A program made the position numbers and the translations under genes. From positions 930,001-994,000 of the forward strand of contig OY762937.1 of assembly GCA_963667005.1 (NCBI GenBank): DNA of 64,000 nt, given 5' to 3'. Below are positions 1-10,185 of this stretch, piece after piece (position 1 is the stretch's first letter; each line of letters opens with the position of its first letter). Origin of the DNA: G963662605 sp963667005 (GTDB taxonomy: Bacteria; Bacteroidota; Ignavibacteria; Ignavibacteriales; Ignavibacteriaceae). The notes under the pieces are model-generated. The model searched no databases, was not told the origin of the DNA, and saw only the letters and a list, made by a program, of their open reading frames with translations.

Positions 1-718
1 GGAACCGGGTAAGATAATACAGGAAATAGATCATGAAAGTAAAAGCACAGTAAAAGATTACCTGTATATGCCAGCTTGCAACGAGCAGTCCAACAGCGAT
101 AATAAATATGATCACATCAAACAGCTTTATTCGTTCCTGGAACCTGAGCAGCATCATGAACACGAGAGGGAACACGGAGAGTGTATATAGCTTTGTTATA
201 TGCCCGATGAAAAGAAATACAACTATACCCGTACTAAAAATAATCGAGGCGCTTACAAAAACACTTATCAAAACCGAAGCTTTCCGGTCTCGCATGAAAA
301 GAAATGATGTTATAGCAAGTATAATGAGGGAAAAAATATTTTCCGCGGTCTTATTGTTGAATATGGCGCCGAATGTTTCCCTTATCGTGTTATACGATGT
401 GTTGATGATATCATGGTAGCGGTAGTATCCGACACCGCTTGGCTGTGATGGCATTCCGCAGAAAACGTAGGGATTCCAAAGAATATGGCCATTCGTGGAT
501 TTCAATACGGGAGCGTATGCATTCGCGGTTATTATATCACCCGATTGAAAAACCTTGCCCTGAAAAAATACAGGCGAGAAAAATAAAAATATCAGGATCA
601 GTAAAAATCCAAGTCCGACCCAGCGTTGTTTCTTTTCAGGTATAATGCTATCAAGCGAAAACTTGGAAGCCCAACTCTCACTCTTAGCTCTTGAATGGGT
701 TAGTATTTTCTTAGCCAA
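1..718 (-). CDS. YfhO-like polytopic membrane protein, C-terminal part missing (runs off left edge)
   Basis: An open frame of about 239 codons runs from a TTG start at 718 to the window edge with no stop. A GGAG Shine-Dalgarno sits five bases before the TTG, and a TAA lies upstream in frame, so the TTG decides the start. The protein has a charged N-terminus, a transmembrane helix at about residues 34-52, and the phrase LWNPYVFCGMPSQ, which resembles the WNP..F.G.P motif of YfhO-type membrane proteins and glycosyltransferase-C-like enzymes. At least three further hydrophobic helices follow. It is on the same strand as metH, about 100 bases downstream of it. The family is inferred from the motif and topology; the substrate is unknown. 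Confidence 0.7.
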   Translation of the reverse strand, partial: MAKKILTHSRAKSESWASKFSLDSIIPEKKQRWVGLGFLLILIFLFFSPVFFQGKVFQSGDIITANAYAPVLKSTNGHILWNPYVFCGMPSQPSGVGYYRYHDIINTSYNTIRETFGAIFNNKTAENIFSLIILAITSFLFMRDRKASVLISVFVSASIIFSTGIVVFLFIGHITKLYTLSVFPLVFMMLLRFQERIKLFDVIIFIIAVGLLVASWHIQVIFYCAFTFMIYFLYYLTRF

Positions 719-819
719 TGCAACTCCGAATGTTTAAATGTATATAAATGGTTTCCGTAAAAACTGAAAATCAGAGAACTAAATAAAACGGACCGGTTGA
801 GTCCATCAATGAAAAAGTA

Positions 820-3800
820 TTATTCGCTTTCGTCATAGCCGAGTACAGGTCTCAGCCAGCGCTCGGTTTCAACAATGCTTAATCCTTTTCGTTTATGATA
901 GTCAACCACCTGATCCTTTAAAATATTTCCTGTTGTGAAATATTTTGCCTCAGGATTGGCAAAATACCAGCCGCAAACAGATGCCGCGGGATACATAGCC
1001 AATGATTCGGTCAGTTGGATCGTGGTCTGTTCAGGGACCTTCAGTAAATCAAAAATCGTATTCTTCTCTGTATGGTCCGGGCAAGAAGGGTAACCGGGTG
1101 CCGGACGGATGCCTCTGTATGACTCCCGTATCAACTCATCATTTGTCAGCTGCTCATTTGACGCGTAACCCCAGTATTTGGTTCGAACCAATTGATGGAG
1201 CCGTTCTGCAAATGCTTCGGCAAGCCTATCGGCTATTGCCTTGACCATAATAGAATTATAATCATCATGTTCTTTTTCAAATTTGGCCACAAGCGCGTCA
1301 ATACCGATACCCGCGGTAACGGCAAAAGCGCCAATGTAATCAATAATACCGCTTTCCTTAGGAGCAATAAAATCCGCCAGTGCTATATTCGGTACTCCGG
1401 CTGACTTTTTGCTTTGCTGCCTAATTGAGTGAAACTCCGCGGCAATACCTTTTCTTGTCTCGTCGGTGTAGACTTCAATGTCGTCGAGATTAATAGTGTT
1501 TGCGGGGAATAAGCCGAATACGCCGCTTGCCTTGAGCGAACCTTCGGCTATAATTGTATCAAGCAGTGCGTTTGCATCATCAAACAGCTTCTGCGCTTCC
1601 GCTCCGTAATTCTCATTTTTAAATATTGCAGGATATTTACCGGTCAGATCCCAGGTAAGAAAGAACGGAGTCCAGTCAATATACTCACGCAATTCAGATA
1701 GCGGGTAGTCCGGCAGGCTGATTACGCCAAGGTTTGCCGGTTTTGTAATTGAAGTGTTTTGCCAATCACAATTGAATTTATTCTTTCGTGCTTCTTCAAT
1801 CGTCAAAAAGGCTTTTGTGCCTGATTTCTTTTTATGCTCTGCACGCACGTGGTCGTATTCTTTTTTTAACTCTTTGACGAACTCTTTTTGCAATTCGGGC
1901 GTAAGCAGTTTCGTTGCAACCGGTACGCTGCGCGAAGCGTCCAGCACATGCACGACAGGATGGCTGTATACAGGTGCGATTTTAACTGCCGTATGCGCAC
2001 GTGAGGTCGTTGCTCCACCGATAAGCAGAGGAATGCTCAATCCGCGGCGCTCCATTTCTTTTGCAACATGCACCATTTCATCGAGTGACGGCGTAATGAG
2101 TCCGCTTAACCCGATGATGTCGGCTTTTTCCTTTATCGCTGCATCAATAATTTTATCGGCGGGACACATAACACCCAAATCAATAACCGTATAGTTATTG
2201 CAGCCAAGAACAACACCGACGATATTTTTACCGATGTCATGGACATCGCCTTTTACGGTTGCGAGCAGTATTTTGCCGTCTTCCGAGTAATTTTCGGATT
2301 TTAATTTTTCTGCCTCAATGAAAGGAGTTAAGTACGCGACAGATTTTTTCATGACGCGTGCACTTTTAACAACCTGCGGCAAAAACATTTTTCCCGCGCC
2401 GAATAAATCACCCACGAGACTCATTGCATCCATCAACGGACCCTCAATGACCGTTATGGGCACTTTGTATTTTTCCAAAGCTTCAGCGGTGTCTTCATCA
2501 ATGTAATCAACAATGCCTTTAACCAAAGCATGTTTCAAGCGTTCTTCAACAGGAAGACTACGCCATTCTTCTTTTTTCTCTTCCTGCTTGTCCGCCTGTT
2601 TTAATCCTTCGGCAAACTCAATCAACCGCTCCGTGGCATCGTTTCTTCTGTTGAGAAGAACGTCTTCAATACGTTCAAGAAAATCTTTCGGAATATCTTC
2701 ATAAACCGCGAGCTGTCCGGCGTTGACAATACCCATGTCCAATCCTGCCCGTATGGCATGATACAGGAACGCGGAATGCATTGCTTCGCGCACAACATCA
2801 TTGCCGCGGAATGAAAATGAAATATTGCTGATGCCGCCGCTGACTTTTGCCAACGGGAGATTTTTCTTTATCCAGCGTGTTGCTTCAATAAAGTCAACCG
2901 CGTAATTATTGTGTTCATCTATTCCGGTTCCGACAGTCAATACGTTCGGATCAAAAATGATATCCTGCGGAGCGAAACCGACTTTTTGTGTAAGGATTTT
3001 ATAAGCACGTTCTGCTATCTGAATTCTCCGTTCAAATGTAACCGCCTGGCCTTCTTCATCAAACGCCATGACAATTACCGCGGAGCCGTAACGTAAAACC
3101 TGCTTCGCGTGTTCAATAAAAACTTCTTCGCCTTCTTTCAGACTGATTGAGTTTACAATGCCCTTACCCTGAAGGCATTTTAATCCGGCTTCGATAACAC
3201 TCCACTTTGAGGAGTCCAGCATGATAGGCAGCTTGGCAATATCTGGTTCAGCCGCCAAAAGATTAAGGAATTTCTGCATCGCAGTCTCGGATTCGAGCAT
3301 TCCTTCATCCATGTTGATGTCGAGGATTTGTGCCCCGCCTTCAACCTGATCGCGCGCTATAGAAAGAGCCTCGTCGTAATTACCGGCGATAATGAGTTTT
3401 GCAAACTTGCGCGAACCGGCAACGTTGGTTCTTTCACCGACGTTAACAAAGTTGGTCTCAGGACGGATGACAAGCGGCTCCATACCGCTGAGGCGCATGT
3501 ACGGTTCAACAGTTGGAATAGAGCGCGGCTTGAATTCTTTTACCATCTTGGTTATCAGCGAGATATGTTCCGGCGTTGTACCGCAGCACCCTCCGATAAT
3601 GTTGAAAAATCCGGCTTGAGCAAAATCGCGGAGAATTTCCGTCATTTCCGCGGCTGTTTCGTCATAGCTTCCGAACTCATTCGGCAGACCCGCGTTCGGG
3701 TAAAGACTGGTGAAGCAGCTTGCGATAGATGATAACTCTTCAATGTGCGTACGCATCTGCGATGCCCCAAGCGAACAGTTGATGCCGATGCTCAATAAAT

Positions 3801-4518
3801 TTTTTGTGTGTGATAGCGATGCCCAGAATGCGCCAATCGTTTGCCCGGAAAGAGTTCTACCGCTCATGTCAACAATTGTTCCTGAAATCATGATCGGGAT
3901 AACCGCACCGGTTTCGGAACAATACTTATCTATTGCAAAAATGGCCGCCTTGGCATTCAGCGTATCGAAAATCGTCTCGATCAGCAGTAGATCTGCACCG
4001 CCGTCTACAAGTCCGCGCACCTGCTCGTAATACGAATCAACCACCTCGTCAAATGTAACGGCGCGAAAGCCCGGGTCGTTTACATCCGGAGAAAGTGAAA
4101 GCGCTTTATTGAGAGGGCCGATGGCTCCGGCAACAAAACGGGGTTTATCCGGAGTGAGGGCGGTAAATTCAACAGCGGCTTCCTTTGCAAGTCGTGCTGA
4201 AGCCACATTTAATTCATAACAAATATCTTCGGTTTTATAATCAGATTGAGGCAACCGGGTAGAGCTGAACGTATTCGTTTCAATAATATCCGATCCTGCC
4301 GCAAGATACTCGCGGTGGATATTTTTAATAATGTCAGGCTGAGTCAAGGATAGCAGATCGTTGTTGCCCTTGAGGTCATGCGAATGATTCTTGAACCGTT
4401 CACCGCGGAAAGCAGCCTCGTCAAGTTTATGGCGTTGAATCATCGTGCCCATTGCGCCATCGAGTACAAGAATTCGTTGATGCAGCAGTTCACGTATTTG
4501 AGTATTTATATTAGCCAT
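820..4518 (-). CDS. metH: Cobalamin-dependent methionine synthase
   Basis: Transfers the methyl group of 5-methyltetrahydrofolate through cob(I)alamin to homocysteine, making methionine in the cytosol. The 1232 residues match the full four-module length of the family. The N-terminus ([14 protein letters not shown]) opens the homocysteine-binding barrel, whose zinc cysteines appear in GINCSLG and [10 protein letters not shown]. The pterin-binding domain follows ([14 protein letters not shown]), then the B12 cap and the B12-binding domain with the cobalt-ligand motif [11 protein letters not shown]. The C-terminal reactivation domain carries the SAM-binding [12 protein letters not shown]. The presence of the last domain means the enzyme can be re-reduced using SAM. 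No cobalamin or SAM riboswitch is visible in the roughly 140-base leader shared with the divergent hldD. metK and ahcY at the other end of the window complete much of the cycle. Confidence 0.98.
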   Translation of the reverse strand: MANINTQIRELLHQRILVLDGAMGTMIQRHKLDEAAFRGERFKNHSHDLKGNNDLLSLTQPDIIKNIHREYLAAGSDIIETNTFSSTRLPQSDYKTEDICYELNVASARLAKEAAVEFTALTPDKPRFVAGAIGPLNKALSLSPDVNDPGFRAVTFDEVVDSYYEQVRGLVDGGADLLLIETIFDTLNAKAAIFAIDKYCSETGAVIPIMISGTIVDMSGRTLSGQTIGAFWASLSHTKNLLSIGINCSLGASQMRTHIEELSSIASCFTSLYPNAGLPNEFGSYDETAAEMTEILRDFAQAGFFNIIGGCCGTTPEHISLITKMVKEFKPRSIPTVEPYMRLSGMEPLVIRPETNFVNVGERTNVAGSRKFAKLIIAGNYDEALSIARDQVEGGAQILDINMDEGMLESETAMQKFLNLLAAEPDIAKLPIMLDSSKWSVIEAGLKCLQGKGIVNSISLKEGEEVFIEHAKQVLRYGSAVIVMAFDEEGQAVTFERRIQIAERAYKILTQKVGFAPQDIIFDPNVLTVGTGIDEHNNYAVDFIEATRWIKKNLPLAKVSGGISNISFSFRGNDVVREAMHSAFLYHAIRAGLDMGIVNAGQLAVYEDIPKDFLERIEDVLLNRRNDATERLIEFAEGLKQADKQEEKKEEWRSLPVEERLKHALVKGIVDYIDEDTAEALEKYKVPITVIEGPLMDAMSLVGDLFGAGKMFLPQVVKSARVMKKSVAYLTPFIEAEKLKSENYSEDGKILLATVKGDVHDIGKNIVGVVLGCNNYTVIDLGVMCPADKIIDAAIKEKADIIGLSGLITPSLDEMVHVAKEMERRGLSIPLLIGGATTSRAHTAVKIAPVYSHPVVHVLDASRSVPVATKLLTPELQKEFVKELKKEYDHVRAEHKKKSGTKAFLTIEEARKNKFNCDWQNTSITKPANLGVISLPDYPLSELREYIDWTPFFLTWDLTGKYPAIFKNENYGAEAQKLFDDANALLDTIIAEGSLKASGVFGLFPANTINLDDIEVYTDETRKGIAAEFHSIRQQSKKSAGVPNIALADFIAPKESGIIDYIGAFAVTAGIGIDALVAKFEKEHDDYNSIMVKAIADRLAEAFAERLHQLVRTKYWGYASNEQLTNDELIRESYRGIRPAPGYPSCPDHTEKNTIFDLLKVPEQTTIQLTESLAMYPAASVCGWYFANPEAKYFTTGNILKDQVVDYHKRKGLSIVETERWLRPVLGYDESE

Positions 4519-4660
4519 TAATCATCCGTTCTGTTCGTAATAATGATAATAACCGGTAATTCTGTTGTTTTCTCGCGACGACCGGCTATCGTTTGATAAA
4601 TCTTTAGAATATAATTAATTTATCATAGTAATTTAATGTAATTTTTTAAGAAAAGATATT

Positions 4661-5638
4661 ATGATTGTAGTAACCGGTGCGGCTGGATTTATTGGCAGCG
4701 CTATTGTTTGGCGCTTGAATCAAATGGGCAGAAATGACATTATTATCGTTGATGAACTCGGAAAAGACGACAAGTGGAAAAATCTGGTAAATCTGGATTA
4801 TTATGATTACTACAATAAGCACGTATTTCTCGAAAAAATCGAAAAAGACGAAGTTCAATTCAAAATTGAAGCCATAATCCACATGGGGGCAAACTCCGCG
4901 ACCACGGAAAAAGATGCCGACCACCTTATGGAGAATAATTACGAGTATACAAAAAAACTCGCCGTTTGGTCTGTAAGCCACGGAGCCCGTTTTATTTATG
5001 CTTCCTCTGCCGCAACATATGGCGACGGCTCGCTCGGTTTTGTTGATAATGACGAGTTGTGCTTAAAACTTCGCCCTCTGAACATGTACGGCTACTCAAA
5101 AAACCTTTTTGATATCCGCGCGTATAAGAAGGGTCTGCTGGATAAAATCGTAGGTATCAAATTTTACAATGTTTTCGGACCGAACGAATATCACAAAGAC
5201 GACATGCGCAGCGTTGTGCATAAAGCATTTGAACAGGTGCGCGATCATGGCGTGGTAAAACTTTTTAAATCTTATCATCCCGATTATAAAGACGGCGAAC
5301 AGATGCGCGATTTTGTGTATGTGAAAGATGCCGTTGATATGACGCTCTACTTCCTCGATCATCCGGAAAAGAACGGATTATATAACGTCGGAACGGGAAA
5401 TCCCCGGACGTGGAATGATTTGGTAACAGCTTTGTTTAACGCTGTCGGCAAGCCGGTGAATATTGAATATATAGAAATGCCTGATTATTTGAAGGCGAAG
5501 TATCAGTATTATACGGCTGCAGATATGACAAAATTGAGAAGAGCCGGTTACTCGAAACAATCTTTCACGCTGGAAAGCGGAGTAACCGACTATGTTCGAA
5601 ATTATTTATTGAAGAATAAATATCTTGGTGATGAGTAA
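4661..5638 (+). CDS. hldD: ADP-L-glycero-D-manno-heptose 6-epimerase
   Basis: Epimerises ADP-D-glycero-D-manno-heptose to the L,D form used in the lipopolysaccharide inner core. This is a 325-residue short-chain-dehydrogenase-like epimerase. The NAD(P)-binding glycine motif TGAAGFIGS is at residues 5-13, the catalytic YxxxK is in MYGYSKNLFD near residue 140, and KFYNVFGPNEYHKDDMRS is the family signature. The length fits the E. coli enzyme (about 310 residues). The gene is divergent from metH and monocistronic as far as can be seen, because a minus-strand gene ends seven bases downstream. It implies heptose-containing LPS, consistent with the O-antigen ligase and glycosyltransferase at 18-20.5 kb. 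The function is known for the family; only the sequence match is seen here. Confidence 0.95.
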   Translation: MIVVTGAAGFIGSAIVWRLNQMGRNDIIIVDELGKDDKWKNLVNLDYYDYYNKHVFLEKIEKDEVQFKIEAIIHMGANSATTEKDADHLMENNYEYTKKLAVWSVSHGARFIYASSAATYGDGSLGFVDNDELCLKLRPLNMYGYSKNLFDIRAYKKGLLDKIVGIKFYNVFGPNEYHKDDMRSVVHKAFEQVRDHGVVKLFKSYHPDYKDGEQMRDFVYVKDAVDMTLYFLDHPEKNGLYNVGTGNPRTWNDLVTALFNAVGKPVNIEYIEMPDYLKAKYQYYTAADMTKLRRAGYSKQSFTLESGVTDYVRNYLLKNKYLGDE

Positions 5639-5644
5639 GAGCTC

Positions 5645-5992
5645 TTAAAGTTCATCGTCTTCGAAGTCATCTTCTTCATCGTCATCAAGGTCATCTTCTT
5701 CATCGAAATCGAAGTCTTCCTCGTAGAACTCTTCTTCGAGGTCTTCATCATTTACATCTTCGTCTTCAAAGTCGTCTTCATCATCTTCAAAATCATCATC
5801 TTCATCATCAAAGTCATCGTCTTCATCGTCGAAATCGTCTTCAAAATCATCATCACGGGATTTTGCAAGTTGAATGTTGATCGCAAAACCGAAGTTATCG
5901 GCAGCATTTGAACTCACGCCGTCGGCATGGATTTCGCAAAGGCTTTCGCTCTCTTCTGGTAATTGAACAATCTCATCACATGTATGTTGCAT
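5645..5992 (-). CDS. Extremely acidic low-complexity protein
   Basis: A 115-residue protein of unknown function. A good AGGAGAT Shine-Dalgarno lies eight bases before the ATG, which supports it as a real gene. The first 45 residues are of ordinary composition with two cysteines (HTCDEIV, SLCEIH). From about residue 46 to the end nearly every residue is Asp or Glu, broken only by regularly spaced Phe (DDDFEDDFDDEDDDF and variants). The DNA is a run of imperfect GAT/GAA repeats, so length may vary between strains. It ends tail-to-tail seven bases from hldD. Possible roles include metal or basic-protein binding, but nothing in the sequence decides this. No signal peptide is seen. Confidence 0.75.
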   Translation of the reverse strand: MQHTCDEIVQLPEESESLCEIHADGVSSNAADNFGFAINIQLAKSRDDDFEDDFDDEDDDFDDEDDDFEDDEDDFEDEDVNDEDLEEEFYEEDFDFDEEDDLDDDEEDDFEDDEL

Positions 5993-6418
5993 ACGGAAAC
6001 ATCTCCTGGAAAAATTATCTAACGGATTTTTTAAGTGCTTTTAAAATTAAGAAAAAATTATTTATTGGAACAAATATGAAAACAATTTTCAGATAGTCAA
6101 AAATTATTCACAAAAAAAATATTTTTATTTTTTTTGCTTTTTGAATTATTTTGATACATTATATAAAAGAACAACACTGCTGCATTTTACATGCCTGAAA
6201 CAGGGAATATGTGTCTGACGCATAGGGGAATATTACGAAAAAAATCGAAAAAACCATGTGCTTTTATATACGGTCAATAATATTTCCCCATGCAGTGTAT
6301 ATGGCTTTTGTCCTGAAAAATTCTTTAATTTGTTAAATACGCTCCTGCCGTTTCTCAGGCAGCCTATTTTTTTGTGAAATACGCTTGTTAAGCAGTACAT
6401 TCTAACGAGGATTTATAA
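5993..6418. other. Gene-free upstream region with an imperfect inverted repeat
   Basis: No supportable gene was found. The stretch begins with AT-rich sequence, including homopolymer A and T runs at about 6107-6140, probably promoter territory for both the acidic-protein gene and the 6419 operon. An imperfect inverted repeat lies at 6221-6235 (CATAGGGGAATATTA) and 6277-6292 (ATAATATTTCCCCATG), separated by about 40 bases. It could fold in the leader of the downstream operon. No known riboswitch class was recognised. Confidence 0.5.
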
Positions 6419-7027
6419 ATGAACTATTCCCGATACCTGGTGCTTATCTCTTTTCTTCTGTGCTATACTCTTACAATACAGGCGCAGGTGAATTATGTGT
6501 TTTATCCAAAAGTATCCATTGATCTACCGGGCAAGCATTTCAGTGAGATGTCGCTTGAGGGTGTTACCAATAATACCACTACAGGAGTGACACTTGGATT
6601 TGAGGTCGTTTCGACGCCGGTAGTTTGGAATATGTCGTTCGGCGGCGGGTTATCATATCAATTTCAAAGAAAATTAGACACGGAAAATTACCAGTCGTTT
6701 CAGTTTGCTACGGTCTACGGGATGGTGAAATATCGTTATTTTACAATCTCGGATATTGCATGCAGTGTTGTTGGAAATTTGGGGTACAATGGGGCGCTTG
6801 GAGGTTCGGGTAACTATACCGCGTATGTAACTCCGGGTGGCGGAAATCTTGCATATAATTTGCTTGGTGGCCTGTATTATGCCGGCGGACTCCGGTTCGA
6901 TAAGGATATTTATTTTTTTGAAGCCGCGTATAGAAGTTATGGCGGAACGGCTTCAAGTTCAAGCTATGGTTATGATGCCAAAATTCATTATAGAACATAT
7001 TCCCTTTCTTTTGGCGTGTTAATATAA
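6419..7027 (+). CDS. Secreted outer-membrane beta-barrel-like protein
   Basis: A 202-residue protein with an N-terminal signal peptide (hydrophobic stretch at residues 7-20 ending in IQAQ). The mature part is rich in glycine, tyrosine and alternating hydrophobic residues, such as GGGLSYQF and GGLYYAGGLRFD, and ends in a beta-strand with a hydrophobic terminus (YSLSFGVLI). This is typical of small outer-membrane barrels in Bacteroidota-type bacteria. A GAGG Shine-Dalgarno precedes the ATG. It starts a co-directional set: the next gene begins 12 bases after its stop. The exact function is unknown, and the barrel assignment is inference from composition and strand pattern. Confidence 0.8.
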   Translation: MNYSRYLVLISFLLCYTLTIQAQVNYVFYPKVSIDLPGKHFSEMSLEGVTNNTTTGVTLGFEVVSTPVVWNMSFGGGLSYQFQRKLDTENYQSFQFATVYGMVKYRYFTISDIACSVVGNLGYNGALGGSGNYTAYVTPGGGNLAYNLLGGLYYAGGLRFDKDIYFFEAAYRSYGGTASSSSYGYDAKIHYRTYSLSFGVLI

Positions 7028-7039
7028 TTGGAAGTTGTA

Positions 7040-8647
7040 ATGTTTAATTTTAAAAATAGTTACTGCCGGATGTATGTATTGCCGGCAGTGATGACTCTTT
7101 GTTTTGTCTTGCTCTATACGGCGCCTCAATATGCTCAAAAGACACAGGATAAAGACAGAAGCAGTCTCGCGTATAAAGAAACAAAGTTTTATCTTCCGCT
7201 TTTTACCATATACCTGCCTGATTACTCGTATCAGTTTCAGGAGTCATTTCATCTCATGCAGCGAGCTAACGCCGGAGATGCATACGCGCAACATGAACTC
7301 GGCATCCGCTATCTTACCGGCGAAGGATTTGAGAAAGATACCGCGAAAAGTTTTTTCTGGATAAAAAAAGCCGCGGAAATGAATCTGCCGGTCGCCTGTT
7401 ACAATACGGGTATATTTATCAACAACAGCTGGGGTGCAACATGGAATCCGTTTGCGGCTTATGAGTATTTTCATCGTGCCGCAAACTTCGGTATGCCTGA
7501 TGCTGAGTACGTACTTGGTATTCTATTTACCGAAAACCTCGTAGTTCCGAAGAATATTGACTCTGCATATTACTGGATTAACAAATCCGCGGGTAAAGGT
7601 TTTGCGCCGGCAATTGACGCGTTGAAAAAGATTCCGCAAAAATCAGCTTCCGAAGAGACTGCTGCAGTACAGCCGCAGAAGTCCAAAGGAAAGAATTCAA
7701 AAACAAAGCCGGCGGCAACTACAACAACTTCCACTCCGCAAGCGCTTGCATTCGATTTTATAAATTTTAATGCCGACTCGACAACGGTGCCATCCGACAC
7801 GCTAATATTTTATGATTTGGTAAATTCGGCAAACAGCGAGTTTAAACAGAATCTCGGATTTACAACCTTTGATACCATCAGCACGCAATCGGCAGATTCA
7901 CTCATCGAAAGAATAACAGAATCGGCGAACAGCGGCAGCCCTGAAGCAAATACATTTCTCGGCCGGTTTTATGAAAAGGGAATGTTCTATAAAAAGAACA
8001 TCGTAAAAGGTGCGGTATATTATATCCGTGCATACCGATTGGAGTCAGCCCTTGCCGGATATTTCCTTACCAAGTTAATGGCAACGAAGGAATTTAATAC
8101 CGAATTACAAAAAGGTGTCGCGGCAAAAGACCCCGACGCGATGTTTGCGTATGCAACGCTAAACTCAATGGGCTACAGTTCTTCAATAACAGCATTTGAG
8201 TCGTTAAATTATTTACAGGCAGCTGCTCAGAAAAATCACATTCCGTCACTGATAGAACTTGGTCAATGTTATTTTGTCGGCAGACCGGTTGAAAAAGATA
8301 CAAACAAGGCTTTTGCATATTGGAATATGGCGGCTGCGCTGGGTAGTGATGAGGCAATACTGCGCTCTGTATTACCGAAGCTATTATTCAAAAAAGGATG
8401 CCCTGAATCCGTAACGCTTGATTTTCTCCATTCGGAAGACGCGAAGGGCTCTATCCTTGCCGAGTTGATTCTTGCTTATATGTATGAAACAGGCGGATGC
8501 GTTCCCGTAAACACGCAGGCAGCCGTTAACCTGTACCGCAAAGCCGCATATCGTGGAAGCAGAACAGCATACTCGTCGCTGAAACGCGTGTATGATCAAC
8601 TGCGTCCCGGTGACCCCCGCTTCTCAATCGCGGATACGGAACAATAA
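7040..8647 (+). CDS. Secreted Sel1-repeat protein
   Basis: A 535-residue exported protein built of Sel1-like (alpha/alpha, TPR-related) repeats, which usually scaffold protein-protein contacts. The ATG at 7040 is preferred over the in-frame TTG at 7028 because GGAAG sits five bases before it. Residues 1-33 are a signal peptide ending in QYAQ. Repeats are visible at about residues 72-190 (AQHELGIRYLTGEGFEKD, SFFWIKKAAE, AAYEYFHRAANFGMPDAEYVLGI). A Lys/Thr-rich linker follows at about 200-230, and a second block runs from about 290 to the end. It lies between the barrel gene and the MOSC gene, and its stop overlaps the next ATG by one base, so it is probably in one transcript with them. The partner is unknown. 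Confidence 0.88.
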   Translation: MFNFKNSYCRMYVLPAVMTLCFVLLYTAPQYAQKTQDKDRSSLAYKETKFYLPLFTIYLPDYSYQFQESFHLMQRANAGDAYAQHELGIRYLTGEGFEKDTAKSFFWIKKAAEMNLPVACYNTGIFINNSWGATWNPFAAYEYFHRAANFGMPDAEYVLGILFTENLVVPKNIDSAYYWINKSAGKGFAPAIDALKKIPQKSASEETAAVQPQKSKGKNSKTKPAATTTTSTPQALAFDFINFNADSTTVPSDTLIFYDLVNSANSEFKQNLGFTTFDTISTQSADSLIERITESANSGSPEANTFLGRFYEKGMFYKKNIVKGAVYYIRAYRLESALAGYFLTKLMATKEFNTELQKGVAAKDPDAMFAYATLNSMGYSSSITAFESLNYLQAAAQKNHIPSLIELGQCYFVGRPVEKDTNKAFAYWNMAAALGSDEAILRSVLPKLLFKKGCPESVTLDFLHSEDAKGSILAELILAYMYETGGCVPVNTQAAVNLYRKAAYRGSRTAYSSLKRVYDQLRPGDPRFSIADTEQ

Positions 8648-9438
8648 TGCCGGTAGTTCATTCCATAATTGTCTATCCTATCAAAGCATTTGACGGAGTA
8701 CCGCTTACATCTTGCGAAATATCGGCAGGCGGTGCATTGCACTTCGACCGCCGCTTTGCTTTCCGGACTGAGACGGGTGGATTTGTGAATGGCAAAAAGT
8801 TCAGCCGCGTGCATTTTGTCCGCACATCTTTTGATTTGCAGAGTATGACGGCGGTATTTGAGTTAACAGATATAAAACAAAAGTTTATATTCCACTTACA
8901 AAATGAAGTACCGGCTATCGAAGAGCTTTTCTCGGATTACTTTTCGGTAAAAGTACAATTTGTTGAAAATCCGGATAATGGCTATCCCGACGATACGGAA
9001 GCATGGGGTCCGACCATCGTTTCATTGGCAAGTTTAAAAGAAGTAAACACGTGGTTTCCGGAATTATCACTGCCGGAAGTCGCCAAGCGTTTTCGTCCGA
9101 ATATTATTCTCGATGACACTCCGGCATTTTGGGAAGACAGGCTGTTCGGAGCGCCCGGCACGGATACATACTTCACTATCGGCGATGTTGAATGTAACGG
9201 AAGCAATCCCTGCCAGCGATGTGTTGTGCCTACCCGCAATACCGGGGATGGAAATGTCTATGACAAATTTCAAAAAACATTCGCCGAAAACAGAGAGCGT
9301 ACACTGCCGGAGTGGGCAGAGCGTTCACGATTTAACCATTATTACCGTTTCTGTGTTAACACCCGCGTGGCACCAAGCGAAGCAGGCAAAATAATAGCAA
9401 TCGGCGATAATGTTATAGTAGCCCCGGAGAAAAAATAG
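8647..9438 (+). CDS. MOSC-domain protein (YcbX-like)
   Basis: A 263-residue protein with the N-terminal MOSC barrel (SIIVYPIKAFDGVPL, then FDRRFAF) and a C-terminal MOSC domain. The C-terminal domain ends in the cysteine-containing signature CNGSNPCQRCVVPTRN, which resembles the sulfur/molybdenum-cofactor-handling region of YcbX and mARC-type proteins. Such proteins transfer or bind the molybdenum cofactor and often reduce N-hydroxylated compounds with a ferredoxin partner. No ferredoxin domain is fused here, unlike E. coli YcbX. The ATG overlaps the TAA of the Sel1 gene by one base, and the acetyltransferase follows one base after the stop. The molybdenum role is known for the family and is not proved for this copy. 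Confidence 0.9.
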   Translation: MPVVHSIIVYPIKAFDGVPLTSCEISAGGALHFDRRFAFRTETGGFVNGKKFSRVHFVRTSFDLQSMTAVFELTDIKQKFIFHLQNEVPAIEELFSDYFSVKVQFVENPDNGYPDDTEAWGPTIVSLASLKEVNTWFPELSLPEVAKRFRPNIILDDTPAFWEDRLFGAPGTDTYFTIGDVECNGSNPCQRCVVPTRNTGDGNVYDKFQKTFAENRERTLPEWAERSRFNHYYRFCVNTRVAPSEAGKIIAIGDNVIVAPEKK

Positions 9439-9439
9439 A

Positions 9440-9928
9440 ATGAAAGATAATATTATCATCCGTAGAGCGGAAGAAAACGATATCCCGTTGATTTTACAAT
9501 TCATTAAGGGCATTGCTGAGTACGAAAAACTGCTTCACGAAGTTGAAGCAGATGAGGCAAGGCTGCGGGAGTCACTGTTTTCCGAAAAGGCGAATACCGA
9601 AGTACTTTTATGCTATCTCAATGATGTGCCCGTCGCGTACGCGGTATACTTCCACAATTTCTCAACTTTTGTCGGCAAAAAAGGTATTTACCTTGAAGAC
9701 ATTTTTGTCTATCCCGAATACCGGGGAAAAGGTATCGGGAAAAAACTGTTAAAACACATAGCGAAAATTGCCGTTGAGAGAAGCTGCGGACGCATGGAGT
9801 GGGCGGTACTGAATTGGAACCAACCCGCGATTGATTTTTATAAAAGCATCGGCGCCGTTCCCTTGGAAGAATGGAGCATATTCAGACTCACCGAACCTGC
9901 CCTCAAAAAATTCGTAATAGAAGGTTAA
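9440..9928 (+). CDS. GNAT N-acetyltransferase, diamine/thialysine acetyltransferase-like
   Basis: A 162-residue single-domain GNAT enzyme that would move an acetyl group from acetyl-CoA to an amine. The order is typical: IIRRAEENDIPLILQFI at the start, then YLEDIFVYPEYRGKGIGKKLL with the pyrophosphate-binding R/Q-x-x-G-x-G/A loop at about residues 98-103, then WAVLNWNQPAIDFYKSIGA. The EYEKLLHEVEA segment near residue 29 and the YLEDIFV strand are like the spermidine/spermine (SSAT) and thialysine acetyltransferase group. GGAG lies about 13 bases before the ATG, and AGAAAAAATAG also precedes it. It is the last gene of the 6419-9928 set. The substrate is inference. Confidence 0.88.
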   Translation: MKDNIIIRRAEENDIPLILQFIKGIAEYEKLLHEVEADEARLRESLFSEKANTEVLLCYLNDVPVAYAVYFHNFSTFVGKKGIYLEDIFVYPEYRGKGIGKKLLKHIAKIAVERSCGRMEWAVLNWNQPAIDFYKSIGAVPLEEWSIFRLTEPALKKFVIEG

Positions 9929-9942
9929 ATCTATATTATTAA

Positions 9943-9962
9943 CACGGCGCTTTAGCGCCGTG
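9943..9962. repeat. Perfect palindrome, copy 1 (second copy at 63954)
   Basis: CACGGCGCT-TT-AGCGCCGTG forms a perfect nine-base-pair hairpin 14 bases after the acetyltransferase stop. The same element, with the loop TT changed to TC and with the same TTAA in front, is at 63954-63973. The stem is followed by a short A-rich rather than T-rich stretch, so it reads as a dispersed palindromic repeat rather than a canonical terminator on the plus strand. Confidence 0.75.
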
Positions 9963-10020
9963 ACAAAAAGACAAAAGCATCCGGGCTTCAGTCCAAGAAT
10001 GTTTCCGCGTTTTTTTTAGA

Positions 10021-10185
10021 AGCCCTCACTCTCAATCTCTCTCCCAAAGGGAGAGAGAGGTAGAAACGCTAAATTCATATTAAAACCTTCTTATCCCTCT
10101 TCTCCTTTTGTTCGCAGAATCCTGCGGAGGAGAAGAGGTTACCTGCCCGACTGCGTCAGCAGGCGGGGGTGATGAGGGGTGTTTA
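10021..10185. repeat. Intergenic palindrome cluster upstream of tryptophanase
   Basis: Within the roughly 350-base gap before tnaA there is a 10-bp palindrome at 10036-10058 (TCTCTCTCCC, loop AAA, GGGAGAGAGA). A GC-rich palindromic element follows at 10142-10167, reading CCTGCCCGACTGCGTCAG then CAGGCGGG. The second belongs to a family also found at 11673-11708 (inverted) and 57562-57590. No gene is seen in the gap. The last 100 bases before tnaA are AT-rich and probably hold its promoter. Confidence 0.7.

Noticed and set aside
108..645. Two plus-strand open frames at the left edge
   Set aside because: They run antisense to a continuous minus-strand frame with a Shine-Dalgarno, membrane helices and a recognisable motif; they have no protein-like character.
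4519..4660. Possible cobalamin or SAM riboswitch upstream of metH
   Set aside because: No B12 box or SAM core strands (AGAG, GCAACC, GGTGC) can be found in the 142 bases on the metH strand.
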